Positions 1 through 6,039 are shown, counted from the stretch's first letter. The stretch is DNA of 8,003 nt from JABMMZ01 sp044373665 (GCA_044373665.1 JBIPNH010000107.1:1-8003); one strand, 5' to 3'. The notes: generated from the sequence alone by a model not told the origin. A program made the numbers and translations.

Positions 1-1
1 A

Positions 2-1225
2 CATTCTTGTCCTGAAAATGCCATCTTGTTTACCAATGGTGACAATGATACTTATCCGCTTTGGTACGCTCAGAATGTTGAAGGTATTAGAACAGATGTT
101 AGAATTATTAACCAAAGTTTATTGCCAACAGATTGGTATTCTCAAGTGTTGTTAGATAAGGTTTATAAAAGCGAACCACTTCCTTTAACATTAAACAAAG
201 AACAATTGAAAGCAGGGGTTAACGATTATTTCCAATTTCAGAAAAAAGACAACCAATCAGCTATAGATTTAAGAGGATTTATAAATAATTTAGTAAACAG
301 TAGAACTCCAACCTTTAACACAACTAATTTCTTCGTGCCAGTTAACAAAGACGCGGTATTGAAAGCAGGTGTTGTAAGTAAGGCTGATTCTGCAAACATA
401 GAACCAACTTTAATTATCAATTTCCCTGAAAGAGGATTAAACAAGGGCGACTTATTACTTCTCGACTTAATCGCTACAAATGCTGAACAAGGTTGGAAAC
501 GACCAATTTGTTTCACTACAACCTCAGGTAGTGAAGGTTTCTTAAATATGGAACCTTATTTTGAAAGAAGAGGCTTGGTGTTTCAATTAATCCCTATCAG
601 ATCAAAAGCGGCGCGAAATAATGTAACGCGTATCAATGAAGAAGTAATGTATGATAATTTAATGAATAAATACGCATTCTCAGGAATGAACAAAAAAGAA
701 AATTATTTCTTGGATGATAAAGCAATTATAGTTCCATCAAATATTCAAAATTTATTTATTTCTACTGCAGGTCACTTCTTGGGTAAAATAGACGAAATTA
801 AGTTTTACGATTCAACTTTAAGGAATCCTGAAAATAAAGAAAAGGTTGCATTATACAAATCGAGAGCGTTAAACTTAATAGAAAAATGTATGAAAGAAAT
901 GCCAGAAAATGTGTTGATTACCAGAGGGAACACTAAATACAGTATTGCTTTTATTTATCGTGAATTAGGTGAAATGCAAAAAGCTGAAAAACACCTAAGC
1001 GAATTGTACGAAATGTCTAAAAAAGAAGTAAACTATTACTTGAAATACTCAGGTTCTAGTCACAAATCATACAACTTAAGATTAATGACCAAGGATGCCT
1101 TCGATACCATGGAGCGTTGTGCCGCAACTGCTAAACAATGGAATATGGAAAGCCTAGCTAATAAAATGGAAAAAGGTAACAAAGAAGTAACCAATGCTGT
1201 TACTACTTTTATCAATAACGATTAA
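2..1225 (+). CDS. DUF2723 (GT117-type) membrane protein, C-terminal part; 5' end outside window
   Basis: The frame is open to the left edge (407 codons visible), so the start lies upstream; an internal TTG at 26 is not the real start. The visible part begins with the block GDNDTYPLWYAQ (visible residues 13-24), followed by EGIRTDVRIINQSLL, a block I recognise from Bacteroidota DUF2723 proteins. Further family-like features are the GW.RPICF segment and YFERRGLVFQLIPI near the middle. Full-length relatives usually have many membrane helices in the N-terminal half and a soluble C-terminal half; only the soluble half is here, and no hydrophobic segment is visible. Residues of about 285-355 form a helical, TPR-like stretch (LYKSRALNLIEKCMKEMPEN, then YRELGEMQKAEKHLSELYEMS). 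DUF2723 proteins have been classed as glycosyltransferases (GT117); the substrate cannot be read here. The family call is fairly sure, the precise function is not. The gene ends 25 bp before a hairpin terminator. Confidence 0.85.
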   Translation, partial: HSCPENAILFTNGDNDTYPLWYAQNVEGIRTDVRIINQSLLPTDWYSQVLLDKVYKSEPLPLTLNKEQLKAGVNDYFQFQKKDNQSAIDLRGFINNLVNSRTPTFNTTNFFVPVNKDAVLKAGVVSKADSANIEPTLIINFPERGLNKGDLLLLDLIATNAEQGWKRPICFTTTSGSEGFLNMEPYFERRGLVFQLIPIRSKAARNNVTRINEEVMYDNLMNKYAFSGMNKKENYFLDDKAIIVPSNIQNLFISTAGHFLGKIDEIKFYDSTLRNPENKEKVALYKSRALNLIEKCMKEMPENVLITRGNTKYSIAFIYRELGEMQKAEKHLSELYEMSKKEVNYYLKYSGSSHKSYNLRLMTKDAFDTMERCAATAKQWNMESLANKMEKGNKEVTNAVTTFINND

Positions 1226-1250
1226 TTAGTTTATAAAATATTAAACCTTT

Positions 1251-1280
1251 CAAAAGACGCTTTACAGGCGTCTTTTGTTT
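1251..1280 (+). terminator. Rho-independent terminator after the DUF2723 gene
   Basis: A perfect 10-bp inverted repeat, CAAAAGACGC (1251-1260) and GCGTCTTTTG (1268-1277), encloses a 7-nt loop (TTTACAG) and is followed by TTT. The 3' arm supplies a broken U-rich run (UCUUUUGUUU), and the 5' arm is A-rich, so it could also act on the opposite strand. Its last base is only 11 nt before the ATG of the next gene. Confidence 0.8.
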
Positions 1281-1291
1281 AAAATAAAAAA

Positions 1292-2041
1292 ATGAGAGAA
1301 AACGAAGAAAAAAATATAATATTTGGGATAAGACCTTTAGAGGAGGCCCTTTCTAAAAATACAACATTCCTAAAAGTATATGTTCAAAAAGGGGTAGGTG
1401 AAAGTTTGAAGTTTATTAAGCAAATTCTTAATAGACATCATGTTATTTATACCGAAGTGCCTATTGAAAAGTTGAATTCATTGTCACGCAATGGAAATCA
1501 CCAAGGAGTGGTAGCTAAAATTTCCCCCATTAAATATTATGTTGCCGAAGAATTAGCCAAACAATTAATCGAAAAAGACAAAGAACCTTGTTTTATTGCG
1601 TTGGATAGAATTACCGATGTGAGAAATTTTGGGGCAATAGCAAGAACGGCACATGCTGCAGGATTTGCAGGAGTAATCATTCCTGAAAAAAATTCGGTAA
1701 CTGTAAGTGAAGATGCCATTAAAACCTCTGCAGGGGCTTTATTGCATTTGCCTGTTTGTAGAACAGGAAACTTTTTCCAAACCATAAAACATTTAAAAGA
1801 CGAGGGGTTTCAAATTATATGTGGGTCAGAAAAAGCCAATAAGGAATTGTACTTTGAACCATTAACCCGTCCATGTGTAGTAATCGTTGGTAATGAGGAG
1901 GAAGGGATTCATCCATCTATCTTAAAGCTAGCTAATAAGTTAGTGAAAATACCCATGAACAGTGAATTAGATTCATTGAATGTGTCTGTTGCAGCTGCTA
2001 TCATAATGTACGAAGTGGTAAGGCAGAATATGGGGGAATAG
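1292..2041 (+). CDS. rlmB: 23S rRNA (guanosine-2'-O)-methyltransferase RlmB-like, SPOUT/TrmH family
   Basis: The 249-aa product (E. coli RlmB has 243) is a SpoU/TrmH-type SPOUT methyltransferase, which moves a methyl group from S-adenosylmethionine to a ribose 2'-OH of RNA. RlmB itself modifies G2251 in the peptidyl-transferase P-loop of 23S rRNA. Residues 8-80 are the small N-terminal substrate-binding domain (IIFGIRPLEEAL…NHQGVVAKI). The catalytic domain has motif 1 at 107-120 (ITDVRNFGAIARTA, with N112 and the conserved catalytic R118), motif 2 at 196-206 (VVIVGNEEEGI), and motif 3 at 220-235 (IPMNSELDSLNVSVAA), which together form the knotted cofactor site. ATG 1292 fits the family N-terminus and follows an A-rich stretch without a Shine-Dalgarno motif, normal for Bacteroidota. 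The last two codons and the TAG stop already belong to a 7-bp tandem repeat. The family is certain; the exact target nucleotide is inferred, since other TrmH paralogues exist. Confidence 0.92.
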   Translation: MRENEEKNIIFGIRPLEEALSKNTTFLKVYVQKGVGESLKFIKQILNRHHVIYTEVPIEKLNSLSRNGNHQGVVAKISPIKYYVAEELAKQLIEKDKEPCFIALDRITDVRNFGAIARTAHAAGFAGVIIPEKNSVTVSEDAIKTSAGALLHLPVCRTGNFFQTIKHLKDEGFQIICGSEKANKELYFEPLTRPCVVIVGNEEEGIHPSILKLANKLVKIPMNSELDSLNVSVAAAIIMYEVVRQNMGE

Positions 2042-2096
2042 GAAATAGGAAATAGGAAATAGGGATTAGGGATTAGGGATTAGGGATTAGGGAGTA
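2034..2096 (+). repeat. Heptad tandem array (GGAAATA/GGGATTA), nine units
   Basis: Nine consecutive 7-bp units run without gaps: GGGAATA (2034-2040), three GGAAATA (2041-2061), four GGGATTA (2062-2089) and GGGAGTA (2090-2096). The first unit contains the end of rlmB, and its TAG stop (2039-2041) spans the first unit boundary. Five GGG runs separated by 4-nt ATTA loops (2062-2092) match the simple pattern for a G-quadruplex on the + strand and in any read-through RNA. Confidence 0.9.
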
Positions 2097-2165
2097 GCAT
2101 GACTAGGCTCATCTAAGTGGATTAGGAAATAACCATTATTTGGCTCAGTATTGGGTTGTTTAGGT
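2097..2165. other. Unassigned spacer between two simple-repeat arrays
   Basis: These 69 bp show no ORF, no clear palindrome and no repeat shared with the flanking arrays. They may be the only non-repetitive sequence left between rlmB and the long array. Confidence 0.5.
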
Positions 2166-2233
2166 GTTGAAATGGTTGAAATGGTTGAAAGAGTTGAAAG
2201 AGTTGAAAGAGTTTAAAGGGTTAAGGGTTAAGG
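2166..2233 (+). repeat. Nonamer tandem array drifting into heptamers
   Basis: Six 9-bp units are visible: GTTGAAATG twice (2166-2183), GTTGAAAGA three times (2184-2210) and GTTTAAAGG (2211-2219). Two 7-bp units GTTAAGG (2220-2233) follow and then GTTTTTGG. Sequence changes step from unit to unit, as expected of local slippage. Nothing suggests it is translated. Confidence 0.85.
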
Positions 2234-2241
2234 GTTTTTGG

Positions 2242-2322
2242 TTTCCCGAAGCCTCGGGAGGTTAATTGTTTTCCGAAGCCTCGGGAGGTTATTGTTTTCC
2301 CGTAGCCTCTGGAGATAATTGG
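2242..2322 (+). repeat. Three 27-bp tandem units with a TCCCGA-AGCC-TCGGGA hairpin
   Basis: Units at 2242-2268, 2269-2295 and 2296-2322 keep an exact 27-bp spacing. The core is TTTCCCGAAGCCTCGGGAGG, in which TCCCGA and TCGGGA pair over a 4-nt AGCC loop. Copy 2 has one C replaced by T in the left arm, and copy 3 has two changes in the core (GTAGCCTCTGG). Copy 3 is also the start of the first 228-bp unit. Confidence 0.85.
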
Positions 2323-2325
2323 TAG

Positions 2326-2345
2326 AGACGCCATGCTTGGCGTCT
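2326..2345 (+). repeat. Perfect 8-bp hairpin inside unit 1
   Basis: AGACGCCA (2326-2333) pairs exactly with TGGCGTCT (2338-2345) over a TGCT loop. With the preceding GTAG it resembles the GTAGAGACG… palindromes common between genes of Bacteroidota and cyanobacteria. In units 2 and 3 the corresponding stem reads AGACTCCA…TGGCTTCT and carries two central mismatches. Confidence 0.75.
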
Positions 2346-2368
2346 GTTAATTAGATAGTTCGATAGTC

Positions 2369-2405
2369 ATTCTGGAAAATTTTGTCCTCAAAATTTATTC
2401 AGAAT
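2369..2405 (+). repeat. Hairpin A, copy 1
   Basis: The outer arms are ATTCTG (2369-2374) and CAGAAT (2400-2405). The inner arms are AAATTTTG (2377-2384) and CAAAATTT (2389-2396), over the loop TCCT. A G-T wobble, an A-T pair and a bulged A at 2397 join the two stems. It is flanked by GTC on the left and CTCTCTTG on the right. Confidence 0.8.
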
Positions 2406-2456
2406 CTCTCTTGAATTGGTGTTCCAAAGCCTCATGAGGTTAATAGTTCGATTGTC

Positions 2457-2507
2457 ATTCTGGAAAAAGCTGTGCGATTGATTGTGCTTTGGGCTTTTAT
2501 TCAGAAT
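2457..2507 (+). repeat. Hairpin B, copy 1
   Basis: It has the same outer arms as hairpin A, ATTCTG (2457-2462) and CAGAAT (2502-2507), and the same linking G-T, A-T and bulged A (2499). The inner stem is AAAAGC (2465-2470) with GCTTTT (2493-2498), closing a larger 22-nt loop. Confidence 0.75.
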
Positions 2508-2596
2508 CTCTCTTGGTTATTAGTTTCCCGAAGCCTCGGGAGATAATTGGTAGAGACTCCATGTTTGGCTTCTGTTAATTAGATAGTTCGTTAGTC

Positions 2597-2633
2597 ATTC
2601 TGGAAAATTTTGTACTCAAAATTTATTCAGAAT
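2597..2633 (+). repeat. Hairpin A, copy 2
   Basis: It is 228 bp downstream of copy 1 with an identical stem; only the loop differs (TACT instead of TCCT). Confidence 0.8.
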
Positions 2634-2684
2634 CTCTCTTGAATTGGTGTTCCAAAGCCTCATGAGGTTAATAGTTCGATTGTC

Positions 2685-2735
2685 ATTCTGGAAAAAGCAG
2701 TGCGATTGATTGTGCTTTGGGCTTTTATTCAGAAT
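2685..2735 (+). repeat. Hairpin B, copy 2
   Basis: It is 228 bp downstream of copy 1. The stem is unchanged and there is one loop-side change (AGCAGTG instead of AGCTGTG). Confidence 0.75.
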
Positions 2736-2823
2736 CTCTCTTGGTAATAGTTTCCCGAAGCCTCGGGAGATAATTGGTAGAGACTCCATGTTTGGCTTCT
2801 GTTAATTAGATAGTTCGTTAGTC

Positions 2824-2874
2824 ATTCTGGAAAAAGCAGTGCGATTGATTGTGCTTTGGGCTTTTATTCAGAAT
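2824..2874 (+). repeat. Hairpin B, copy 3 (hairpin A lost from this unit)
   Basis: It is identical to copy 2 but sits where hairpin A should start in unit 3, because the 88 bp between the two GTCATTCTGGAAAA copies are missing. It is the last repeat element before the cyclophilin promoter region. Confidence 0.75.
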
Positions 2875-2891
2875 CTCTTTGAGAATTGCCT

Positions 2892-2923
2892 TTTGAATTT
2901 GATATTTGTAGGTAATAAATTTA
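2892..2923 (+). promoter_or_regulatory. Candidate Bacteroidota-type promoter for the cyclophilin gene
   Basis: TTTG (2892-2895) is followed after 20 nt by TAAATTTA (2916-2923), close to the phylum's -33 TTTG and -7 TAnnTTTG pattern (last G replaced by A). It lies just after the repeat array and would give a short leader before ATG 2942. This is a pattern match by eye in AT-rich DNA. Confidence 0.35.
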
Positions 2924-2941
2924 TAGTAAAACAATCAATGT

Positions 2942-4531
2942 ATGTATATAAGTAGTTCCATAAATAATAGGGTAATCAAAACTTTGTGTTTTGTGTTTTT
3001 TCTTTTCTTTACAAGTGTCATGTTCGCACAAAACCGTTTCTCTAATGATGAAACACTTAAGAAAATTTATACCTTTCAATACAATCAAGAAACTGATTCG
3101 CTGAAAAAATACTTTATTCACCCTAATCCTGTTCACAGAGAAGCGGCTTTTTTGGCTTTTGCGAGTGTTCAGGATACTAATATAGTGAGTGAATTATTCG
3201 ATTTGCTGCCATTAGAAAAACAAGCACAGGTCAGAAAAGCAATAATTTATAGTTTAGGTCAAATGAATGCTTGGCAAAACATTAAACTAGTTCCATATTT
3301 TGATTTAGAACAAAATTGGGAGGTAAAAGGCGTTTGTTTGGAAGCTATAGCTAAAACATCAAAGAAAGATTTAAGCGATTTTTTTGCAAAGGTTCAATTG
3401 TTTTCTCAAAATACAGATTATATGTCTTCTTATTGGAGGGCTTTGTATTTTGCTAATAAAAGAAAAAACTTAAATGTTTGGCATGAAGGTTTAAATCAAA
3501 GGCTTAATGAATTGGATTTAACAAATCACAGAATTTTCTATATTCATAATCAGTTATTTAAGTCGGCCCAAACTATTGGTTCAGATGGAGTAATTCAGGA
3601 AAAAAGAATAATTAATAGTTTTCCAAAAGTGGAGGCTCATTTAAAAAGCTTAAGTTCACCTTATACGCAACACAATTATATTAAGGATTCCTTGTTTTCT
3701 GACGAGGTTTTGCTAAAATTGACACATTCCCAATATCACAGTTTAGTCCGTTATGAAGCATTAGATAGATACATCAAAAAATACTGGCAAATGGTAGGTT
3801 GGAACGAGAAAATCAATTCAGATTTAATTAATAAGGTGTTTGAAAGTGGAGATGTTGCTTTAATCTCCAGAATTGCGGAATATATCAAAGATCAAAATTT
3901 AGCCAATAGAAAGGTCGTTGTCACCAAGGAAAATTTGTTAGTGGTGCAACAAAAATTGGTATTGCCGCGTGATTTTGAAACTTGGATTGATTTAGAAAAA
4001 GCCATTTTGAGTTTTGATGGTAAAAAATACCAATATGAAAGTTATTTTACTAGAGGCTATCAAAACCCTATTGATTGGGATTTTATAGTGAAAGTGCCAC
4101 AAAAACAAAAAGTTAAAATTACCACTAACAAAGGTGAAATCATAATGGATTGCAAGGTGAATGAAGCGCCTGCCTCGGTTGCTAATTTTTTAAAACTGGT
4201 AGATTCTGGCTATTACGATGGCAAATATTTCCACAGAATGGTACCCAACTTTGTGGTGCAGGGCGGTTGTCCAAGAGGCGACGGTTGGGGGTCATTGACT
4301 TGGAATCAACGCAGTGAGTTTTCTAACTATCTAAGCTACCATCCCGGCAGTGTGGGATTAGCATCGGTAGGAAAAGATTCAGAAGGGGTTCAGTTTTTTA
4401 TCTCACACACCTACACCCAGAATTTAGATGGACGTTACACTATTTTTGCAGAAGTTGTTCAAGGGATGAACATCGTGAATCAATTTGTGGTGGGGGATAT
4501 GATTATTGAGGTTAAACGATTAAAAGACTAA
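2942..4531 (+). CDS. Exported peptidyl-prolyl cis-trans isomerase, HEAT-like region plus cyclophilin domain
   Basis: The 529-aa protein starts with a Sec signal peptide: basic residues R10 and K13, a hydrophobic core at 14-28, and likely cleavage after MFA (29), so it should act in the periplasm or outer envelope. Residues of about 40-385 are helix-rich; 55-150 look HEAT-like (for example HREAAFLAFASV, then QVRKAIIYSLGQM). The cyclophilin domain occupies about 388-529. FHRMVPNFVVQGG (430-442) carries the catalytic arginine (R432), F437 and Q440, and QFF (484-486) and LDGRYTIFAEVVQGM (495-509) complete the site. The positions of human CypA W121 and H126 appear to be N494 and Y499, as often in bacterial forms. 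The domain speeds proline isomerisation in protein folding; the helical region probably binds clients or partners. The start is chosen because it gives a full signal peptide. A small remnant follows after 7 bp with no terminator between. Confidence 0.88.
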   Translation: MYISSSINNRVIKTLCFVFFLFFTSVMFAQNRFSNDETLKKIYTFQYNQETDSLKKYFIHPNPVHREAAFLAFASVQDTNIVSELFDLLPLEKQAQVRKAIIYSLGQMNAWQNIKLVPYFDLEQNWEVKGVCLEAIAKTSKKDLSDFFAKVQLFSQNTDYMSSYWRALYFANKRKNLNVWHEGLNQRLNELDLTNHRIFYIHNQLFKSAQTIGSDGVIQEKRIINSFPKVEAHLKSLSSPYTQHNYIKDSLFSDEVLLKLTHSQYHSLVRYEALDRYIKKYWQMVGWNEKINSDLINKVFESGDVALISRIAEYIKDQNLANRKVVVTKENLLVVQQKLVLPRDFETWIDLEKAILSFDGKKYQYESYFTRGYQNPIDWDFIVKVPQKQKVKITTNKGEIIMDCKVNEAPASVANFLKLVDSGYYDGKYFHRMVPNFVVQGGCPRGDGWGSLTWNQRSEFSNYLSYHPGSVGLASVGKDSEGVQFFISHTYTQNLDGRYTIFAEVVQGMNIVNQFVVGDMIIEVKRLKD

Positions 4532-4538
4532 TTAATAA

Positions 4539-4772
4539 GTGGGTTATAAAGTTATAATATTGTTTTTTTATATCTTTAGCTTTTCGATTTCTAATGCCCA
4601 AAACCATCAATTGAAATTGGGCCTTGGGAATTACGAAGGACTAAATGTTGGCATGAGGCATTCCTACTCAAAGTTTGATTTTGAATATGGTTTGGGAACA
4701 GATTTTAATGTATTTAATCAAGGGGATTTTCTGATTATGCACCACAATGAAAACAACTATTCGTCAAATTAA
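4539..4772 (+). pseudogene. Truncated small exported protein (outer-membrane-like N-terminus)
   Basis: From GTG 4539, 77 codons give a clear signal peptide (K4, hydrophobic 5-18, SISNA then Q at 21). A segment with alternating, aromatic-rich strands follows (LKLGLGNYEGLNVGMRH, then FDFEYGLGTDFNVFNQGDF), like the first strands of a small beta-barrel. It then stops after MHHNENNYSSN. No frame continues a barrel pattern before the unrelated remnant that follows, so I read it as a gene that lost its 3' part by deletion or frameshift. A genuine 77-aa exported protein is possible but less likely. It would be co-transcribed with the cyclophilin gene, 7 bp upstream. Confidence 0.5.
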
Positions 4773-4777
4773 GTTAA

Positions 4778-4897
4778 TCCACAATAGATTTACTACACCG
4801 TAAAGGGCTCAAAATAATTGTGTGGAATTTGCTTAACAATGATGAAATTGCTTATTATGAAAGCATTGGAGTCGATTACATTCAGTTTGATTTGTAA
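4778..4897 (+). pseudogene. C-terminal remnant resembling glycerophosphodiester phosphodiesterase
   Basis: In a frame different from the preceding ORF, 39 codons after an in-frame TAA (4775-4777) read STIDLLHRKGLKIIVWNL, then a short acidic turn, then YYESIGVDYIQFDL and a TAA stop at 4895-4897. The pattern 'helix, KGLK(I/V)xVW, helix, GVDxIxxD' is the usual last beta-alpha-beta unit of GDPD-family TIM barrels, which hydrolyse glycerophosphodiesters. There is no start codon and the rest of the barrel is absent, so it cannot be functional. The family call rests on one short motif; another TIM-barrel family is possible. Confidence 0.4.
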
Positions 4898-4902
4898 GTA
4901 AA

Positions 4903-4950
4903 AGTTGGAATCACTCATTTGTGACATTTTGTGTGTGAATAATCCCAACT
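4903..4950. promoter_or_regulatory. Imperfect inverted repeat and weak promoter candidate upstream of recA
   Basis: AGTTGG (4903-4908) pairs with CCAACT (4945-4950) and, inside it, TCAC (4911-4914) with GTGA (4935-4938). TTTG (4928-4931) and TAAATTG (4950-4956), 18 nt apart, are a weak fit to the Bacteroidota promoter and lie in and at the edge of the repeat. I see no E. coli-type (CTGT-N8-ACAG) or Bacillus-type (GAAC-N4-GTTC) LexA box in 4898-5001. Any control role is inference. Confidence 0.25.
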
Positions 4951-5001
4951 AAATTGTGAATAAGTGCAGGGCTTTATTGTCTTATTTCGTAACATAGAGT
5001 T

Positions 5002-6039
5002 ATGGCAGAATCAATTTCGGAAAAAGCAAAAGCGTTAAAGCTTACAATAGATAAACTTGAAAAAAGTTATGGTAAAGGCGTTATCATGAAGATGGACGAC
5101 AAAACCGTAGTGACTACAGAAGTTATCTCAACAGGTTCATTTGGTTTGGATTTGGCATTAGGTGTAGGCGGTTTCCCTAAGGGAAGAATCATCGAAATTT
5201 ATGGTCCTGAAAGCAGTGGTAAAACAACTTTAGCGTTAAGCTGTATTGCTGAGGCTCAGAAAAAAGGTGGCTTATGCGCATTCATTGATGCTGAACATGC
5301 CTTTGATAAATTTTATGCTCAAAAATTAGGTATTAAAACTTCAGAATTATTAATTTCTCAACCGGATGACGGGGAGCAAGCATTAGAAATTGCTGATAAT
5401 TTAATCCGTTCAGGTGCTATAGATGTTATTGTAGTGGATTCTGTTGCTGCCTTGGTTCCAAGAGCAGAGATAGAAGGTGATATGGGTGACAGTAAAATGG
5501 GTTTACATGCTCGTTTAATGTCTCAAGCTTTAAGAAAGTTAACAGGAACCATTAACAAAACAGGTTGTATCTGTATTTTTATCAATCAATTGCGTGATAA
5601 AATTGGTGTAATGTTCGGTAATCCTGAAACTACAACAGGTGGTAATGCATTGAAATTTTATGCTTCTGTAAGAATAGACATTCGTAGAATCGGTCAGATT
5701 AAAGATGGTGATGAAATAGTAGGTAACAGAACAAAAGTGAAAGTTGCTAAAAATAAAGTAGCTCCACCTTTCAGAGTCATTGAGTTTGATATTATGTATG
5801 GTAGAGGTATTTCTCGTGCAGGTGAAGTGCTCGACCTAGCCGTAGAACATGGTATTGTTCAAAAAAGCGGTTCTTGGTTTAGTTACGAAGGTACCAAATT
5901 GGGACAAGGTAGAGATACTGTGAAAGACTTAATTGAGGACAACGCAGAAATGCAAAAAGAAATGGAATCTAAATTAAAAGAAAAATTAAACAGTGGTCAA
6001 ATTCAAATAGCTGAGGATACTACAGCCACTGAGGAATAA
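5002..6039 (+). CDS. recA: Recombinase RecA
   Basis: The 345-aa product is a complete RecA, the ATP-dependent strand-exchange protein of homologous recombination and inducer of SOS-type responses where these exist. It has Walker A GPESSGKTT (68-76, K74), the catalytic glutamate E98 in DAEHA, and Walker B VIVVDSVAALVP (142-153, D146). DNA-binding loop L1 is around EIEGDMGDSKMGLHAR (156-171) and loop L2 around 195-215. The RecA signature is ALKFYASVRIDIRR (216-229). The C-terminal domain ends in the usual acidic tail (AEDTTATEE). The length fits the family (E. coli 353). ATG 5002 gives the standard N-terminal helix with KALKLTIDKLEKSYGKG. It is preceded by about 100 bp without a gene and followed by its own terminator, so it is probably a single-gene unit. 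No intein or truncation is seen. Confidence 0.98.
   Translation: MAESISEKAKALKLTIDKLEKSYGKGVIMKMDDKTVVTTEVISTGSFGLDLALGVGGFPKGRIIEIYGPESSGKTTLALSCIAEAQKKGGLCAFIDAEHAFDKFYAQKLGIKTSELLISQPDDGEQALEIADNLIRSGAIDVIVVDSVAALVPRAEIEGDMGDSKMGLHARLMSQALRKLTGTINKTGCICIFINQLRDKIGVMFGNPETTTGGNALKFYASVRIDIRRIGQIKDGDEIVGNRTKVKVAKNKVAPPFRVIEFDIMYGRGISRAGEVLDLAVEHGIVQKSGSWFSYEGTKLGQGRDTVKDLIEDNAEMQKEMESKLKEKLNSGQIQIAEDTTATEE

Larger units (their letters stand above)
2296..2878 (+). repeat. 228-bp tandem repeat: two full units plus a deleted third
   Basis: Unit 1 is 2296-2523 (228 bp), unit 2 is 2524-2750 (227 bp) and unit 3 is 2751-2878 (128 bp). Units 1 and 2 differ at about nine positions by eye. Unit 3 matches unit 2 apart from an 88-bp internal deletion. 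Each full unit holds, in order: the TCCCGA…TCGGGA hairpin, an AGAC…GTCT-type hairpin, hairpin A, the palindrome CCTCATGAGG, and hairpin B. No ORF of useful length is present, so this is intergenic DNA between rlmB and the cyclophilin gene. Its role is unknown; it belongs to the class of palindrome-rich intergenic repeats. Confidence 0.92.

Noticed and set aside
238..516. 92-aa ORF on the minus strand
   Set aside because: It is an antisense shadow of the DUF2723 gene, whose + strand product has clear family motifs.
1537..1785. 82-aa ORF on the minus strand
   Set aside because: It is an antisense shadow of rlmB across its catalytic domain.
2034..2096. Telomere or chromosome end, because of the TTAGGGA-like heptads
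   Set aside because: The array is short, internal, flanked by genes on both sides and varies in sequence. It fits a local slippage array.
2034..2878. CRISPR array
   Set aside because: Repeats are contiguous or in long composite units. There are no unique spacers of constant length between short repeats and no cas genes.
2034..2941. Insertion sequence or decayed transposase
   Set aside because: No transposase-like reading frame, terminal inverted repeats or target duplications bound this region; the palindromes are internal to tandem units.
2921..3136. 71-aa ORF on the minus strand
   Set aside because: It lies opposite the cyclophilin signal-peptide region, and its hydrophobic look is an antisense shadow of that sequence.
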